A stretch of DNA of 64,000 bases from Exercitatus varius (GTDB taxonomy: Bacteria; Pseudomonadota; Gammaproteobacteria; Enterobacterales; Pasteurellaceae): assembly GCF_029577735.1 (NCBI RefSeq), contig NZ_JARQTO010000009.1, positions 1-64,000 of the forward strand. The letters are read 5' to 3'. Shown here piece by piece: positions 52,693 to 61,878 of the stretch (its first letter is position 1; the number at the start of each line of letters is the position of its first letter). The position numbers and the translations under genes were made by a program. A model generated the notes under the pieces. That model was given only the letters and a program-made list of their open reading frames with translations. It ran no database searches and was not told where the DNA came from.

Positions 52693-54774
52693 ATGACTAC
52701 GCAATTACTTGATGCCGTTCCGCTTACCACACTGTCCGGCGTGGGTGCGGCGGTTGCCGCCAAATTAAGCCGAATCGGCATCAATAATCTGCAGGATCTA
52801 TTGTTCCATCTGCCCGCCCGTTACGAAGATCGCACCCACATTACGCCTATCGCCGATGTCCGTCCCGAACAATACGCCACCATCGAAGGCACGGTGCAAA
52901 CTTGCGAAGTGCAATTCGGACGACGACCGATTCTGACCGTCAGCCTATCCGACGGCAGCTCAAAAATCATGTTGCGCTTTTTCAATTTTAACGCCGGCAT
53001 GCGCAACGGTTTTCAAATCGGCGCACGGATTAAGGCTTTCGGCGAAATTAAGCGCGGCCGGTTTATGGCGGAAATTCATCATCCCGAATACCAAATCATT
53101 CGCGATAATCACCCCATTCAACTGGAAGAAACGCTCACTCCGGTTTACGCCGCCACTGAAGGTTTAAAACAGGCGTCATTGCGGAAATTAACGGATCAGG
53201 CACTGGCGTTGCTGGATAAAGTTCAGCTGACGGAAATTTTGCCCGATGAATTTAACCCGCATCCTTTCAGCCTGAAAGAGGCGCTGCGTTTTCTGCACCG
53301 TCCGCCGCCGGACGTGTCGCTGGAAACCTTAGAAAAAGGTCAACATCCGGCGCAAGTGCGGTTAATTTTTGAAGAGTTATTGGCGCATAATCTGGCGATG
53401 CAGAAAGTCCGGCTTGGTACGCAGCAACATTACGCTTTGCCGCTGGTTCATCAAACGGATTTAAAACAACGCTTTCTGGCGCAACTCCCTTTCCGCCCCA
53501 CCAACGCGCAGTTACGCGTCACCGCCGATATCGAGCGGGATTTGGCGCAATCGCATCCTATGATGCGTTTGGTCCAGGGCGATGTCGGTTCAGGTAAAAC
53601 CTTAGTCGCCGCCTTAGCCGCCATCGCCGCTGTCGACAACGGCAAGCAGGTAGCGTTAATGGCGCCGACGGAAATTCTGGCGGAACAGCACGCGGAAAAC
53701 TTCCGTCGCTGGCTGGAACCTTTTAATCTCCGCGTGGGCTGGCTGGCCGGCAAAGTGAAAGGTAAAGCGCGCCAGGCCGTATTGAGTGAAATTCAACAGG
53801 GCGAAGTACAAATGGTGGTCGGCACTCACGCGCTGTTTCAGGAAGAAGTGAAATTCGCCGATCTTGCTTTGGTGATTATCGACGAACAACACCGTTTCGG
53901 TGTGCATCAACGTTTAATGTTACGTGAAAAAGGCGAAAATTCGGGCGTTTATCCACACCAGCTGATCATGACCGCCACCCCGATTCCCCGCACCCTGGCA
54001 ATGACGGTTTACGCCGATTTGGATACTTCCGTTATCGACGAACTGCCGCCGGGACGCACGCCCATCACCACCGTGGTGATGTCGGAAGAGCGCCGCGCGG
54101 AAATTGTCGCGCGCGTACACCACGCCTGCGCCCATGAAAAACGTCAGGCTTATTGGGTTTGCACGCTTATCGATGAAAGCGAAGTGCTGGAAGCGCAGGC
54201 GGCGGAAGCCACCGCGGAAGATTTGCAAAAAGCGCTACCCCATTTGCGGATCGGATTGGTTCACGGGCGTATGAAGCCCGCCGAAAAACAGGACATTATG
54301 GCGCGTTTCAAGGCGGCCGAACTGGATCTGTTAGTCGCCACCACCGTCATTGAAGTGGGAGTGGACGTTCCCAACGCCAGCCTGATGATTATCGAAAACG
54401 CCGAGCGGCTCGGTTTGTCGCAGTTGCATCAATTACGCGGACGGGTCGGACGCGGCAGCACCGCATCATTTTGCGTATTAATGTACAAGCCGCCGCTGGG
54501 TAAAATTTCCCGAAAGCGATTGCAGGTTTTGCGTGACAGTCAGGACGGTTTCGTGATTTCGGAGAAAGATTTGGAAATCCGCGGCCCGGGCGAAGTGTTG
54601 GGAACCAAACAAACCGGTATCGCAGAATTCAGAGTGGCCGATTTAATGCGCGATCGCCGCATGATCCCGACAGTCCAACATTACGCCAAACAGCTTATAG
54701 CCAAATACCCGGACACCGCCGAAGCGCTGATCAAACGCTGGTTGAACAACCGCGAAATTTACAGCAACGCCTGA
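52693..54774 (+). CDS. recG: ATP-dependent DNA helicase RecG
   Basis: The 693-residue protein is exactly the E. coli length. It has the N-terminal wedge/OB domain (LSGVGAAVAAKL; YEDRTHI) that grips branched DNA. The superfamily 2 helicase core has GDVGSGKT (near 296), DEQHRFG (near 397), TATPIPRT and QLRGRVGRG. It remodels stalled forks and Holliday junctions. The gap to spoT is 25 bp; trmH, which separates them in E. coli, is absent here. Confidence 0.97.
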   Translation: MTTQLLDAVPLTTLSGVGAAVAAKLSRIGINNLQDLLFHLPARYEDRTHITPIADVRPEQYATIEGTVQTCEVQFGRRPILTVSLSDGSSKIMLRFFNFNAGMRNGFQIGARIKAFGEIKRGRFMAEIHHPEYQIIRDNHPIQLEETLTPVYAATEGLKQASLRKLTDQALALLDKVQLTEILPDEFNPHPFSLKEALRFLHRPPPDVSLETLEKGQHPAQVRLIFEELLAHNLAMQKVRLGTQQHYALPLVHQTDLKQRFLAQLPFRPTNAQLRVTADIERDLAQSHPMMRLVQGDVGSGKTLVAALAAIAAVDNGKQVALMAPTEILAEQHAENFRRWLEPFNLRVGWLAGKVKGKARQAVLSEIQQGEVQMVVGTHALFQEEVKFADLALVIIDEQHRFGVHQRLMLREKGENSGVYPHQLIMTATPIPRTLAMTVYADLDTSVIDELPPGRTPITTVVMSEERRAEIVARVHHACAHEKRQAYWVCTLIDESEVLEAQAAEATAEDLQKALPHLRIGLVHGRMKPAEKQDIMARFKAAELDLLVATTVIEVGVDVPNASLMIIENAERLGLSQLHQLRGRVGRGSTASFCVLMYKPPLGKISRKRLQVLRDSQDGFVISEKDLEIRGPGEVLGTKQTGIAEFRVADLMRDRRMIPTVQHYAKQLIAKYPDTAEALIKRWLNNREIYSNA

Positions 54775-54807
54775 CATCCTCCTTGTTCATCCCTTTAAAA
54801 AACGATA

Positions 54808-54855
54808 AAAAAATCGCCCGCACTTTACAGTAATGATCAAAGTACGGGCGAAAAA
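54808..54855. terminator. Bidirectional terminator between recG and pntB (decayed uptake pair)
   Basis: TCGCCCGCACTTT (54814-54826) pairs with AAAGTACGGGCGA (54839-54851) with one mismatch, flanked by A7 on the left and AAAAA on the right. The left arm is the CCCGCACTT variant; the right arm has one substitution from it. Confidence 0.8.
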
Positions 54856-54874
54856 CGTAACGTTTTTTTCTTAA

Positions 54875-56326
54875 TTACAACGCTTTCAAAATGTCATCCA
54901 CACGTTCTTTGGCATCGCCGAATAACATTTGAGTGTTTTCTTTGAAGAATAACGGATTTTGCACGCCGGCGTAACCTACCGCCATTGACCGTTTGAATAC
55001 GATCACATTTTGTGCTTTCCATACTTCCAGCACCGGCATACCGGCAATCGGGCTGTTCGGATCGTCCAATGCCGCCGGATTCACCGTGTCATTGGCGCCG
55101 ATAACCAACACTACGTCGGTATCTTCGAAATCATCGTTGATTTCATCCATTTCCAGCACCACGTCATAAGGCACTTTCGCTTCCGCCAGCAACACATTCA
55201 TGTGGCCCGGCAAACGTCCCGCAACCGGATGAATACCGAAACGCACGTTCACGCCGCGTTCGCGCAGTTTTTGCGTCATTTCCGCAACCGGATATTGCGC
55301 TTGCGCCACCGCCATACCATATCCCGGAGTAATAATGACCGAACCGGCATTTTTCAGCAATTCCGCCACTTCTTCCGCCGTTGTCTCGCGGTGTTCGCCT
55401 TGTTCGGCACCGGAAGATGAAACGATATCGTTACCGAATCCGCCGGCAATCACGCTAATGAAGGAACGGTTCATGGCTTTACACATAATGTAAGACAGAA
55501 TCGCACCGGAAGATCCCACTAACGCACCGGTCACAATCAACAAGTCATTGTTTAACATGAAACCTGCCGCCGCGGCCGCCCAACCGGAATAAGAATTCAA
55601 CATGGAAACCACCACCGGCATATCGGCGCCGCCGATAGAAGCCACCAAATGCCAGCCAAAAGCAAGAGCAATCGCCGTCATCAATAAAACCGGGAAAATA
55701 TTTTCCGGATTATTCAAGAATGCCGCCATTAACAACGCAGAAACCACCAACGCCGCTAAATTCAATTTATGGCGATGCGGTAACATCAACGCTTTGGAAT
55801 TGATTATACCGCGCAATTTTCCGAAAGCCACCACTGAGCCGGTAAAGGTTACCGCCCCGATAAAGATGCCTAAGAACACTTCTACGTTATGAATGTTGTT
55901 TAACACCGTCTGTTCCGCGTCAAACGCTTCTCTCGCCGCCTGTTGCGCCGCTTCGCTGACAAACGCCGTGCCGACAGGCGCAACAAATTCCGGCTCCACA
56001 TGCAGACCAAAACTGTTAAAACCGACCAAAACGGCGGCTAAACCCACAAAACTGTGCAGAATGGCGACTAATTCCGGCATTTCCGTCATTTCAACTTTTA
56101 ACGCACGATGAATACCGATAACCGCGCCGATGATCATTGCTACAATAATCCAGAACTGACCTTCGGTTTGCGGACCGAAAATCGTTGCAATCAGCGCAAT
56201 GGTCATCCCAACGATACCATACCAACAACCCGCTTTTGCCGTTTCATGTTTAGAAAGACCCGCCAGGCTCATAATAAACAGCAATGCCGATACAATGTAT
56301 GCGGCTTGTACTAAACCTACTGACAT
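54875..56326 (-). CDS. pntB: NAD(P) transhydrogenase subunit beta
   Basis: The 483-residue protein is slightly longer than E. coli PntB (462). It has nine predicted helices over residues about 5-270, then a soluble NADP(H)-binding domain with VIITPGYGMAVAQAQ and LVIGANDTVNPAA. The last segments match the conserved KRSMAVGYAG. It is the membrane half of the proton-translocating transhydrogenase that makes NADPH. AAGGAG precedes the ATG. It lies 11 bp after pntA. Confidence 0.97.
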   Translation of the reverse strand: MSVGLVQAAYIVSALLFIMSLAGLSKHETAKAGCWYGIVGMTIALIATIFGPQTEGQFWIIVAMIIGAVIGIHRALKVEMTEMPELVAILHSFVGLAAVLVGFNSFGLHVEPEFVAPVGTAFVSEAAQQAAREAFDAEQTVLNNIHNVEVFLGIFIGAVTFTGSVVAFGKLRGIINSKALMLPHRHKLNLAALVVSALLMAAFLNNPENIFPVLLMTAIALAFGWHLVASIGGADMPVVVSMLNSYSGWAAAAAGFMLNNDLLIVTGALVGSSGAILSYIMCKAMNRSFISVIAGGFGNDIVSSSGAEQGEHRETTAEEVAELLKNAGSVIITPGYGMAVAQAQYPVAEMTQKLRERGVNVRFGIHPVAGRLPGHMNVLLAEAKVPYDVVLEMDEINDDFEDTDVVLVIGANDTVNPAALDDPNSPIAGMPVLEVWKAQNVIVFKRSMAVGYAGVQNPLFFKENTQMLFGDAKERVDDILKAL

Positions 56327-56337
56327 TATATTTCTCC

Positions 56338-57870
56338 TTAACCTTTTCTAAACATGGAAAGCATACGTTGAGTGACTTTAAAGCCGCCGAAAATATTGAT
56401 GCTGGCGACTAAAATCGCGATAAACGCCAGAACGCTGACATAAAAACTGCCCTGCGCGATTTGCAAAACCGCACCGACGATAATAATCCCCGAAATGGCA
56501 TTGGTTACCGCCATTAACGGCGTATGCAGCGCATGACTGACGTTCCAGACTACGTAATATCCCACCACGCAAGACAACACAAATACCGTAAAATGAGACA
56601 AGAATGACGCCGGCGTCACCGCCGCCAACCACAGGAATAGCACAACGATCGCCGCCATAATGCCGTATTTCACACGCGGATTCATCGGTTCTTTTTCTTT
56701 CTTCGCCGCCGGTGCCGCCGCCGCTTTTTGTTGCGGCTGGGCGGAAACCTGAATCGGCGGAGCCGGCCAGGTGACTTCGCCGTCGCGAATAACCGTCACG
56801 CCACGTAAGACCACATCATCAAAATTAATATCAATCTGACCGTCTTTATTCGGCGCCAGCAATTTCAACAGGTTGACTAAATTGGTACCGTAAAGTTGGG
56901 AAGATTGGGTCGGCAGACGGGCCGGAAAATCCGTATAACCGATGACTTTGACCTGATTTTCCGTCACGACCACTTCACCCGCTTTGGTGTATTCGCAGTT
57001 ACCGCCGGTTAACGCCGCCAAGTCCACAATCACCGAACCCGGTTTCATGGAATCCACCATTTCTTTAGTGATTAAACGCGGAGCCGGTTTGCCCGGAATC
57101 GCAGCGGTAGTGATGATAATATCCACTTCTTTCGCTTGTGCCGCATAGAGTTCCATGGCTCGACGGTTAAATTCTTCCGACATCACCTTGGCATAGCCGT
57201 CGCCGGAACCGCCTTCTTCTTCAAAATCGATTTCCAAGAAATCGGCGCCCATGGATTTCACCTGCTCTTTCACTTCGGGACGGGAGTCAAAAGCGCGCAC
57301 GATAGCGCCCAGACTGTTTGCCGCACCGATAGCCGCCAAACCGGCCACGCCCGCACCAATCACCAGCACTTTCGCCGGCGGTACTTTTCCCGCGGCGGTA
57401 ATTTGTCCGGTAAAGAAACTGCCGAAAGCGTTCGCCGCTTCAATCACGGCGCGATAGCCCGAAATATTTGCCATGGAAGATAAGGCGTCGAGCGCCTGAG
57501 CCCGCGAAATACGCGGCACGGCATCCATTGCCAGCACGTTAATTTTTTTCGCCGCTAACTTTTCCATTAATTGCGGATTTTGCGCCGGCCAAATAAAACT
57601 GACCAGCGTCGCCCCGTCTTTTATCAGCGCGATTTCCTCTTCCGTCGGGGCATTCACTTTGAAAATAATGTCCGCACTCCAAACATCCTGTTGGGAACCC
57701 ACGGATGCGCCGGCTGCAGTAAAGGCATTATCTTCAAAACTCGCTTTAAAGCCCGCATCATTTTCGACGATGACATCAAAGCCGAGCTTTTTAATCTGTT
57801 CAACGGTTTTTGGCGTTGCCGCCACGCGAGTTTCACCGTTGAGCCGTTCTCTTGGTACACCAATTAGCAT
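56338..57870 (-). CDS. pntA: NAD(P) transhydrogenase subunit alpha
   Basis: The 510-residue product is exactly the E. coli length. The soluble NAD(H) domain begins MLIGVPRERLNGETRVAATP and has VIGAGVAGLAAIGAANSLGA (about 170-190) and DFPARLPTQSSQLY. After a Pro/Ala/Lys linker near 390-405, four helices form the membrane part. The ATG at 57870 has AAGGAAAC upstream; a longer in-frame start at 57903 lacks a ribosome site. It heads pntAB. Confidence 0.97.
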   Translation of the reverse strand: MLIGVPRERLNGETRVAATPKTVEQIKKLGFDVIVENDAGFKASFEDNAFTAAGASVGSQQDVWSADIIFKVNAPTEEEIALIKDGATLVSFIWPAQNPQLMEKLAAKKINVLAMDAVPRISRAQALDALSSMANISGYRAVIEAANAFGSFFTGQITAAGKVPPAKVLVIGAGVAGLAAIGAANSLGAIVRAFDSRPEVKEQVKSMGADFLEIDFEEEGGSGDGYAKVMSEEFNRRAMELYAAQAKEVDIIITTAAIPGKPAPRLITKEMVDSMKPGSVIVDLAALTGGNCEYTKAGEVVVTENQVKVIGYTDFPARLPTQSSQLYGTNLVNLLKLLAPNKDGQIDINFDDVVLRGVTVIRDGEVTWPAPPIQVSAQPQQKAAAAPAAKKEKEPMNPRVKYGIMAAIVVLFLWLAAVTPASFLSHFTVFVLSCVVGYYVVWNVSHALHTPLMAVTNAISGIIIVGAVLQIAQGSFYVSVLAFIAILVASINIFGGFKVTQRMLSMFRKG

Positions 57871-58147
57871 AATGTTTCCTTCATTTGGTTGGTGATATTT
57901 CATTTAAAGCCGCCCTGCGACCGCTTTAAACCCCTATAAGTCTCAAAACCTAGTCAGGTTTCTCACTTTATCATTAAAAAGAAGAAAAAAGAAAAGTATT
58001 TTTGCAGCAAAAAGCAATTAATTTGAAAGCGAAAACCGATTCGGTTTCAATGTAAAAACTCACAAAATTTTGACCGCACTTTTCATCACGGCGCAGATGA
58101 TTAAACGAATCGGTTTTTGCGAAATTTGATTACGGAATAACTTTAAA
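57871..58147. other. Intergenic region between divergent pntA and fhuC
   Basis: About 340 bp separate the two genes. It holds a short hairpin AAACCT/AGGTTT in the pntA leader (about 57944-57961), an A/T-rich tract, an exact uptake core (near 58074) and a long inverted repeat (58029-58043 with 58106-58120, 14 of 15 matched). No small gene is convincing. The fhu promoter occupies the right end. Confidence 0.6.
58029..58120. repeat. Inverted repeat flanking an uptake sequence
   Basis: GCGAAAACCGATTCG (58029-58043) and CGAATCGGTTTTTGC (58106-58120) are complementary at 14 of 15 bases. The 62-bp loop contains an exact uptake core, and the left arm extends into the small palindrome AAACCGATTCGGTTT. 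No function is known. Confidence 0.7.
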
Positions 58148-58170
58148 TGTGAATTATTTTCAATTAGAAT
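58142..58170 (+). promoter_or_regulatory. fhuCDBA promoter with Fur-like box
   Basis: A weak -35 TTTAAA (58142-58147), 17-bp spacer and -10 TAGAAT (58165-58170) are present. The spacer contains TGTGAATTATTTTCA (58148-58162), which matches the 7-1-7 Fur consensus TGATAAT-N-ATTATCA at 11 of 14 positions. A repressor bound there would cover the promoter, consistent with iron repression of the ferrichrome operon. Confidence 0.6.
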
Positions 58171-58210
58171 AGTCGTCCTTTAAATTCATGGCCGATGATT
58201 GAGAGAAATT

Positions 58211-58975
58211 GTGTTTATCGTTACCGACGTCACCTTTAAAGTTCCCGCACGAACATTGCTGTCGCCGCTTTCCCTGTCTTTCGAACGGGGGAAAGTATAC
58301 GGCTTAATCGGGCATAACGGTTCCGGCAAATCAACCCTGATTAAATTGCTTGCCAAACAGCATTCCTACTCGTCCGGCTTAATCACTTTTAACGGTAAAC
58401 CGCTGCCGCAATGGACATCGCGCGAATTTGCCAAACAAGTGGCCTATTTGCCGCAAAATTTACCGCAAGCGACCAATTTAACCGCGCGGGAACTTATCGC
58501 CATGGGACGTTACGCCTGGAACGGATTATTCGGTGCCAACAAAAAGAAAGATACGGACGCCATTCACCGTGCGTTGGCACTCACCCGAACGGAAAAATTT
58601 GCCGATCAATTGGTGGACACTTTATCTGGCGGCGAACGTTCCCGTATTTGGCTTGCCATGCTGCTCGCCCAACAAAGTCGATTTTTACTGCTGGACGAAC
58701 CTTTGGCGGCGTTAGACATCGCTCATCAGGTTGATGTAATGGAATTAGTGACAAAATTGGCGCACGAATTGAATTTGGGGATTGTCATCGTTATTCACGA
58801 CATCAATCTTGCCGCCCGTTATTGCGATCATCTTATTGCGCTGCATAACGGCAAACTACTGGCGCAAGGCAATGCCTTCGATATTGTGAACACCGCAAAA
58901 CTGCAGGATATTTACGGCATACGCCTGAATGTCATCGCGCATCCCGAAACCCAACGTCCGGTAAGTTTTTATTAA
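58211..58975 (+). CDS. fhuC: Ferrichrome ABC transporter ATPase FhuC
   Basis: The 254-residue protein is a Fe-siderophore importer ATPase: Walker A GHNGSGKST (near 34-42), Q-loop YLPQNLP, signature LSGGERSR, Walker B FLLLDEPLAALD and switch VIHDINLAARY. It pairs with FhuB at the inner membrane. The chosen start is GTG at 58211 with GAGAG 5 nt upstream; a TTG at 58199 is in frame but overlaps that site. The stop overlaps the fhuD start (TAATG). Confidence 0.92.
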   Translation: MFIVTDVTFKVPARTLLSPLSLSFERGKVYGLIGHNGSGKSTLIKLLAKQHSYSSGLITFNGKPLPQWTSREFAKQVAYLPQNLPQATNLTARELIAMGRYAWNGLFGANKKKDTDAIHRALALTRTEKFADQLVDTLSGGERSRIWLAMLLAQQSRFLLLDEPLAALDIAHQVDVMELVTKLAHELNLGIVIVIHDINLAARYCDHLIALHNGKLLAQGNAFDIVNTAKLQDIYGIRLNVIAHPETQRPVSFY

Positions 58976-59892
58976 TGCGTGCTCCGTTTTACCCATTTCT
59001 GCGTTATAAATCGTCAGCTAATCGGCTGATTGCTCTGCTTTTATTATTCGTTTTGCCGTTGCAAGGCGCTTCGGCCCATTTCCGTATCGCCACTCTCGAC
59101 TGGACGGTTGCCGAAACGCTGATAGCCTTAGGCGAACCGCCCGTTGCCGTAGGAGACGTAAAAAGCTATCGCCAATGGGTGGCGCAACCGCAGTTACCGG
59201 CGGACACTTTAGATCTCGGTCTCAGAATGCAACCCAATCCGGAACTGTTAATTCCGCTGTCAAACGCGGATCAGAAAGCTCCGCTGATCTTTATCAATAC
59301 CGGGTTTTACGCTTCCACCGCGCCCTTGCTGCAACGATTCGCCCAACAGGTTCATCGCGTCGATTTTTACGCCGAAGGCGACGCCTGGCAAAATATCCTA
59401 AACGCCAGTAAACAGGTTGCGGACATCATCAATCGCCCGCAAGCCTTCGAACGGCTCATACAGCGTTATCAACAAAAACTCGCCGAAATTCGCCCGCACT
59501 TACAGGCTTTCCGCGATCGTCCGCTGGCGTTGGTGCAGTTTATTGACAGCCGCCATTTACGCATTTACGCGCCAAACAGTCCGTTCGGCGCCGTGCTGGC
59601 ACAGCTCGGTTTACAAAATGCTTGGTCGGGAACGCAAAATAGCTGGGGATTTGAAACCATCGACCTCACGCAATTGGCGAAATTGCCGCAAAACAGTCGT
59701 CTTGTGGTGATTAAACCTTATCCCGCCAATATTGAGACGGACTTAAAATACAACACATTGTGGCGGCATTTAACGATAGCGCGCGATCCGCTCATTTTGC
59801 CCGCCATCTGGACATTCGGCGGCATTCCGTCGGCGCAGCGGTTTGCCCAAGCCTTGGCAGACGGCTTACAAAACGGAGGCGAAGCATGGTGA
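58975..59892 (+). CDS. fhuD: Ferrichrome-binding periplasmic protein FhuD
   Basis: The 305-residue protein has an export signal (about 1-34: a charged N-terminus, hydrophobic LIALLLLFVLPLQGASA) and then the type III periplasmic binding fold with a rigid linker helix. IATLDWTVAETLIALGEPPVAVGD, YRQWVAQP, LDLGLRMQPNPELL and PNSPFGAVLAQLGLQNAW align with E. coli FhuD, which binds hydroxamate siderophores. The stop overlaps the start of fhuB. Confidence 0.93.
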   Translation: MRAPFYPFLRYKSSANRLIALLLLFVLPLQGASAHFRIATLDWTVAETLIALGEPPVAVGDVKSYRQWVAQPQLPADTLDLGLRMQPNPELLIPLSNADQKAPLIFINTGFYASTAPLLQRFAQQVHRVDFYAEGDAWQNILNASKQVADIINRPQAFERLIQRYQQKLAEIRPHLQAFRDRPLALVQFIDSRHLRIYAPNSPFGAVLAQLGLQNAWSGTQNSWGFETIDLTQLAKLPQNSRLVVIKPYPANIETDLKYNTLWRHLTIARDPLILPAIWTFGGIPSAQRFAQALADGLQNGGEAW

Positions 59893-61856
59893 AAAATCGT
59901 ATTGCCGCCTTGATCGCGCCGGGCTTCATTCTGTTTGTCGGATTGGTTATTTTCCTGCTGCAAAGCCAATTACCCGCCGCGGCACATTTCAGCCGATTGT
60001 GGTCTGCCGGTGACAATCTCGAGATTTTGTTGGTGCAAAATTATACGTTGCCGCGAATCGTCATGGCCATACTGGCGGGCGGCATTCTCGGTTTCGCCAG
60101 TCTGTTGCTGCAACAGGTGACGGCGAACCCGTTAGCGTCGGACAACACGCTTGGGATCAGCAGCGGCGCTCAGTTCGCATTATTTCTCTGCACCATTTTT
60201 ATGCCGAATCGGTTGGAAGACGGAGCGAACCTCATTGCCGTTTTCGGCGCGGCAATCAGCCTGATATTGGTGTTGACCCTTGCCATGCGGAAATCCTTGT
60301 CGCCGCTGTTGCTGATTTTAGCCGGCTTAGTGGTAAATCTGTATTTCGGTGCGTTTTCCTCCATGATGATGTTGTTTTATCCCGAAGAATCCCGCGGTTT
60401 GGCGCAATGGGGAGCCGGTTCGCTGGTTCAGGAAAGCTGGCGCGACAGTCTGGCGTTATGTCTACAGGCGATTCCCGCTTTTGCCATTATCGCCTTGCTG
60501 ATTCGCCCGTTAACCGTTTTGACTCTGAATGACGCCAACGCACAAAGTTTGGGCGTACCGGTGGGTAAATTGCGTTTAATCGGCGTAGCGGTAGCGGCGT
60601 TTTTAATCGCCTGTGTGGTATCCGCCGTGGGAATGCTGGGATTTGTCGGCTTAGCGGCCGCCACCATCGTGCGCCAACTCGGCGTGCGCACCTTGAAAGG
60701 ACAACTCGTCGCTTCATTTATTGTCGGGGCATTATTGCTTTCGATAACGGATATATCCTTGCAATTACTGGCGCAATTTAACGGCGTGAATCTTCCCGCC
60801 GGCGCCGTCACCGCACTACTCGGCACGCCGTTGCTGCTTTGGTTAATGTTCCGCGCCTTGCCGCATAGCGGACGTTTGCAGCAACACACAATGAAAAAAC
60901 ACCGCAATTTTTCACCGCACTTTTTAGCGATTATCCTTGCCCTGTCGGCGATTTCCGTTGCCGTCGCGCTCATGTTCGGGCAAAGTTTGCAAGGCTGGCA
61001 TTGGTTGGATTTAGCCGACCAATGGGATCGCCAAATTTTTGCTTTACGTTATCCGCGCGTACTGATTGCTTTATCAGTCGGTATTTTACTTGCCGTAGCG
61101 GGCGTGATTCTACAGCGATTAACCTTAAATCCGATGGCAAGCCCCGAACTGCTGGGCGTTTCGTCGGGGACCACAATGGGCGTGCTGGCGGTGATTTTCC
61201 TGTTTTCCGCGCAGCAGACCCAATGGTTCTGGCTGGCGGGCATTCTGGGCGCTTTCATCGCCTTGCTGATTCTGGTCGCCGTCAATCAACGTCAAGGCAT
61301 GCTACCGGAAAAAGTGTTGCTTACGGGAATCAGCCTGTCCGCTTTGTTGGACACCTTACAGCGATTAGCCGTTGCCAGCGGCGATCCGCGCGTAAATCAG
61401 CTGATTTCCTGGACTTCGGGCTCCACTCAAAACATCAATCAGGATTTTGCCCTGATTTTTCTCTGTCTCAGCATTTTGCTGCTAGCGGCAAGTTTAGTCT
61501 TTTGCCGCTGGCTGGCACTGCTGGCCTTACAGGCGCCGATGGCTCAGGCGCTTGGGTTGAATTTGCCGCGCACACGTCGAATCCTGATATTTTTTACCGC
61601 AATTTTGACCGCACTTGCCACCCTGATTATCGGCCCGTTAACTTTTATCGGCTTATTGGTGCCGCAAATCACCCAACTGTTGGGCGTGAAAAACATATCA
61701 AATCAGTTACTCATTTCCGCTTGTTTGGGCGGGCTGATTATGGTGTCGGCGGATTGGTTCGGCCGACAGATTTTGTTCCCCTATGAAGTGCCGGCGGGGC
61801 TGGTCGCCACGCTTATCGGCGGAACCTATTTTTTACTGATGGTAAGAAAAATCTAA
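59886..61856 (+). CDS. fhuB: Ferrichrome ABC transporter permease FhuB (fused double permease)
   Basis: The 656-residue protein (E. coli 660) consists of two tandem FecCD-type permease halves of about ten helices each. The repeat is visible as LPRIVMAILAGGILG...QVTANPLASDNTLGISSGA in the first half and YPRVLIALSVGILL...RLTLNPMASPELLGVSSG in the second. GFVGLAAATIVRQL and TFIGLLVPQITQLLG mark the ATPase-contacting loops. The ATG at 59886 overlaps the end of fhuD. Two exact uptake cores lie inside (near 60915 and 61607). Confidence 0.95.
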   Translation: MVKNRIAALIAPGFILFVGLVIFLLQSQLPAAAHFSRLWSAGDNLEILLVQNYTLPRIVMAILAGGILGFASLLLQQVTANPLASDNTLGISSGAQFALFLCTIFMPNRLEDGANLIAVFGAAISLILVLTLAMRKSLSPLLLILAGLVVNLYFGAFSSMMMLFYPEESRGLAQWGAGSLVQESWRDSLALCLQAIPAFAIIALLIRPLTVLTLNDANAQSLGVPVGKLRLIGVAVAAFLIACVVSAVGMLGFVGLAAATIVRQLGVRTLKGQLVASFIVGALLLSITDISLQLLAQFNGVNLPAGAVTALLGTPLLLWLMFRALPHSGRLQQHTMKKHRNFSPHFLAIILALSAISVAVALMFGQSLQGWHWLDLADQWDRQIFALRYPRVLIALSVGILLAVAGVILQRLTLNPMASPELLGVSSGTTMGVLAVIFLFSAQQTQWFWLAGILGAFIALLILVAVNQRQGMLPEKVLLTGISLSALLDTLQRLAVASGDPRVNQLISWTSGSTQNINQDFALIFLCLSILLLAASLVFCRWLALLALQAPMAQALGLNLPRTRRILIFFTAILTALATLIIGPLTFIGLLVPQITQLLGVKNISNQLLISACLGGLIMVSADWFGRQILFPYEVPAGLVATLIGGTYFLLMVRKI

Positions 61857-61878
61857 TCGTTAACTTTAGGAAAAAAAC

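Noticed and set aside
61001..61786. 261-codon frame overlapping fhuB in another frame
   Set aside because: It lies entirely within the second half of the well-supported fhuB permease, with low hydrophobicity and no homology that I recognise.
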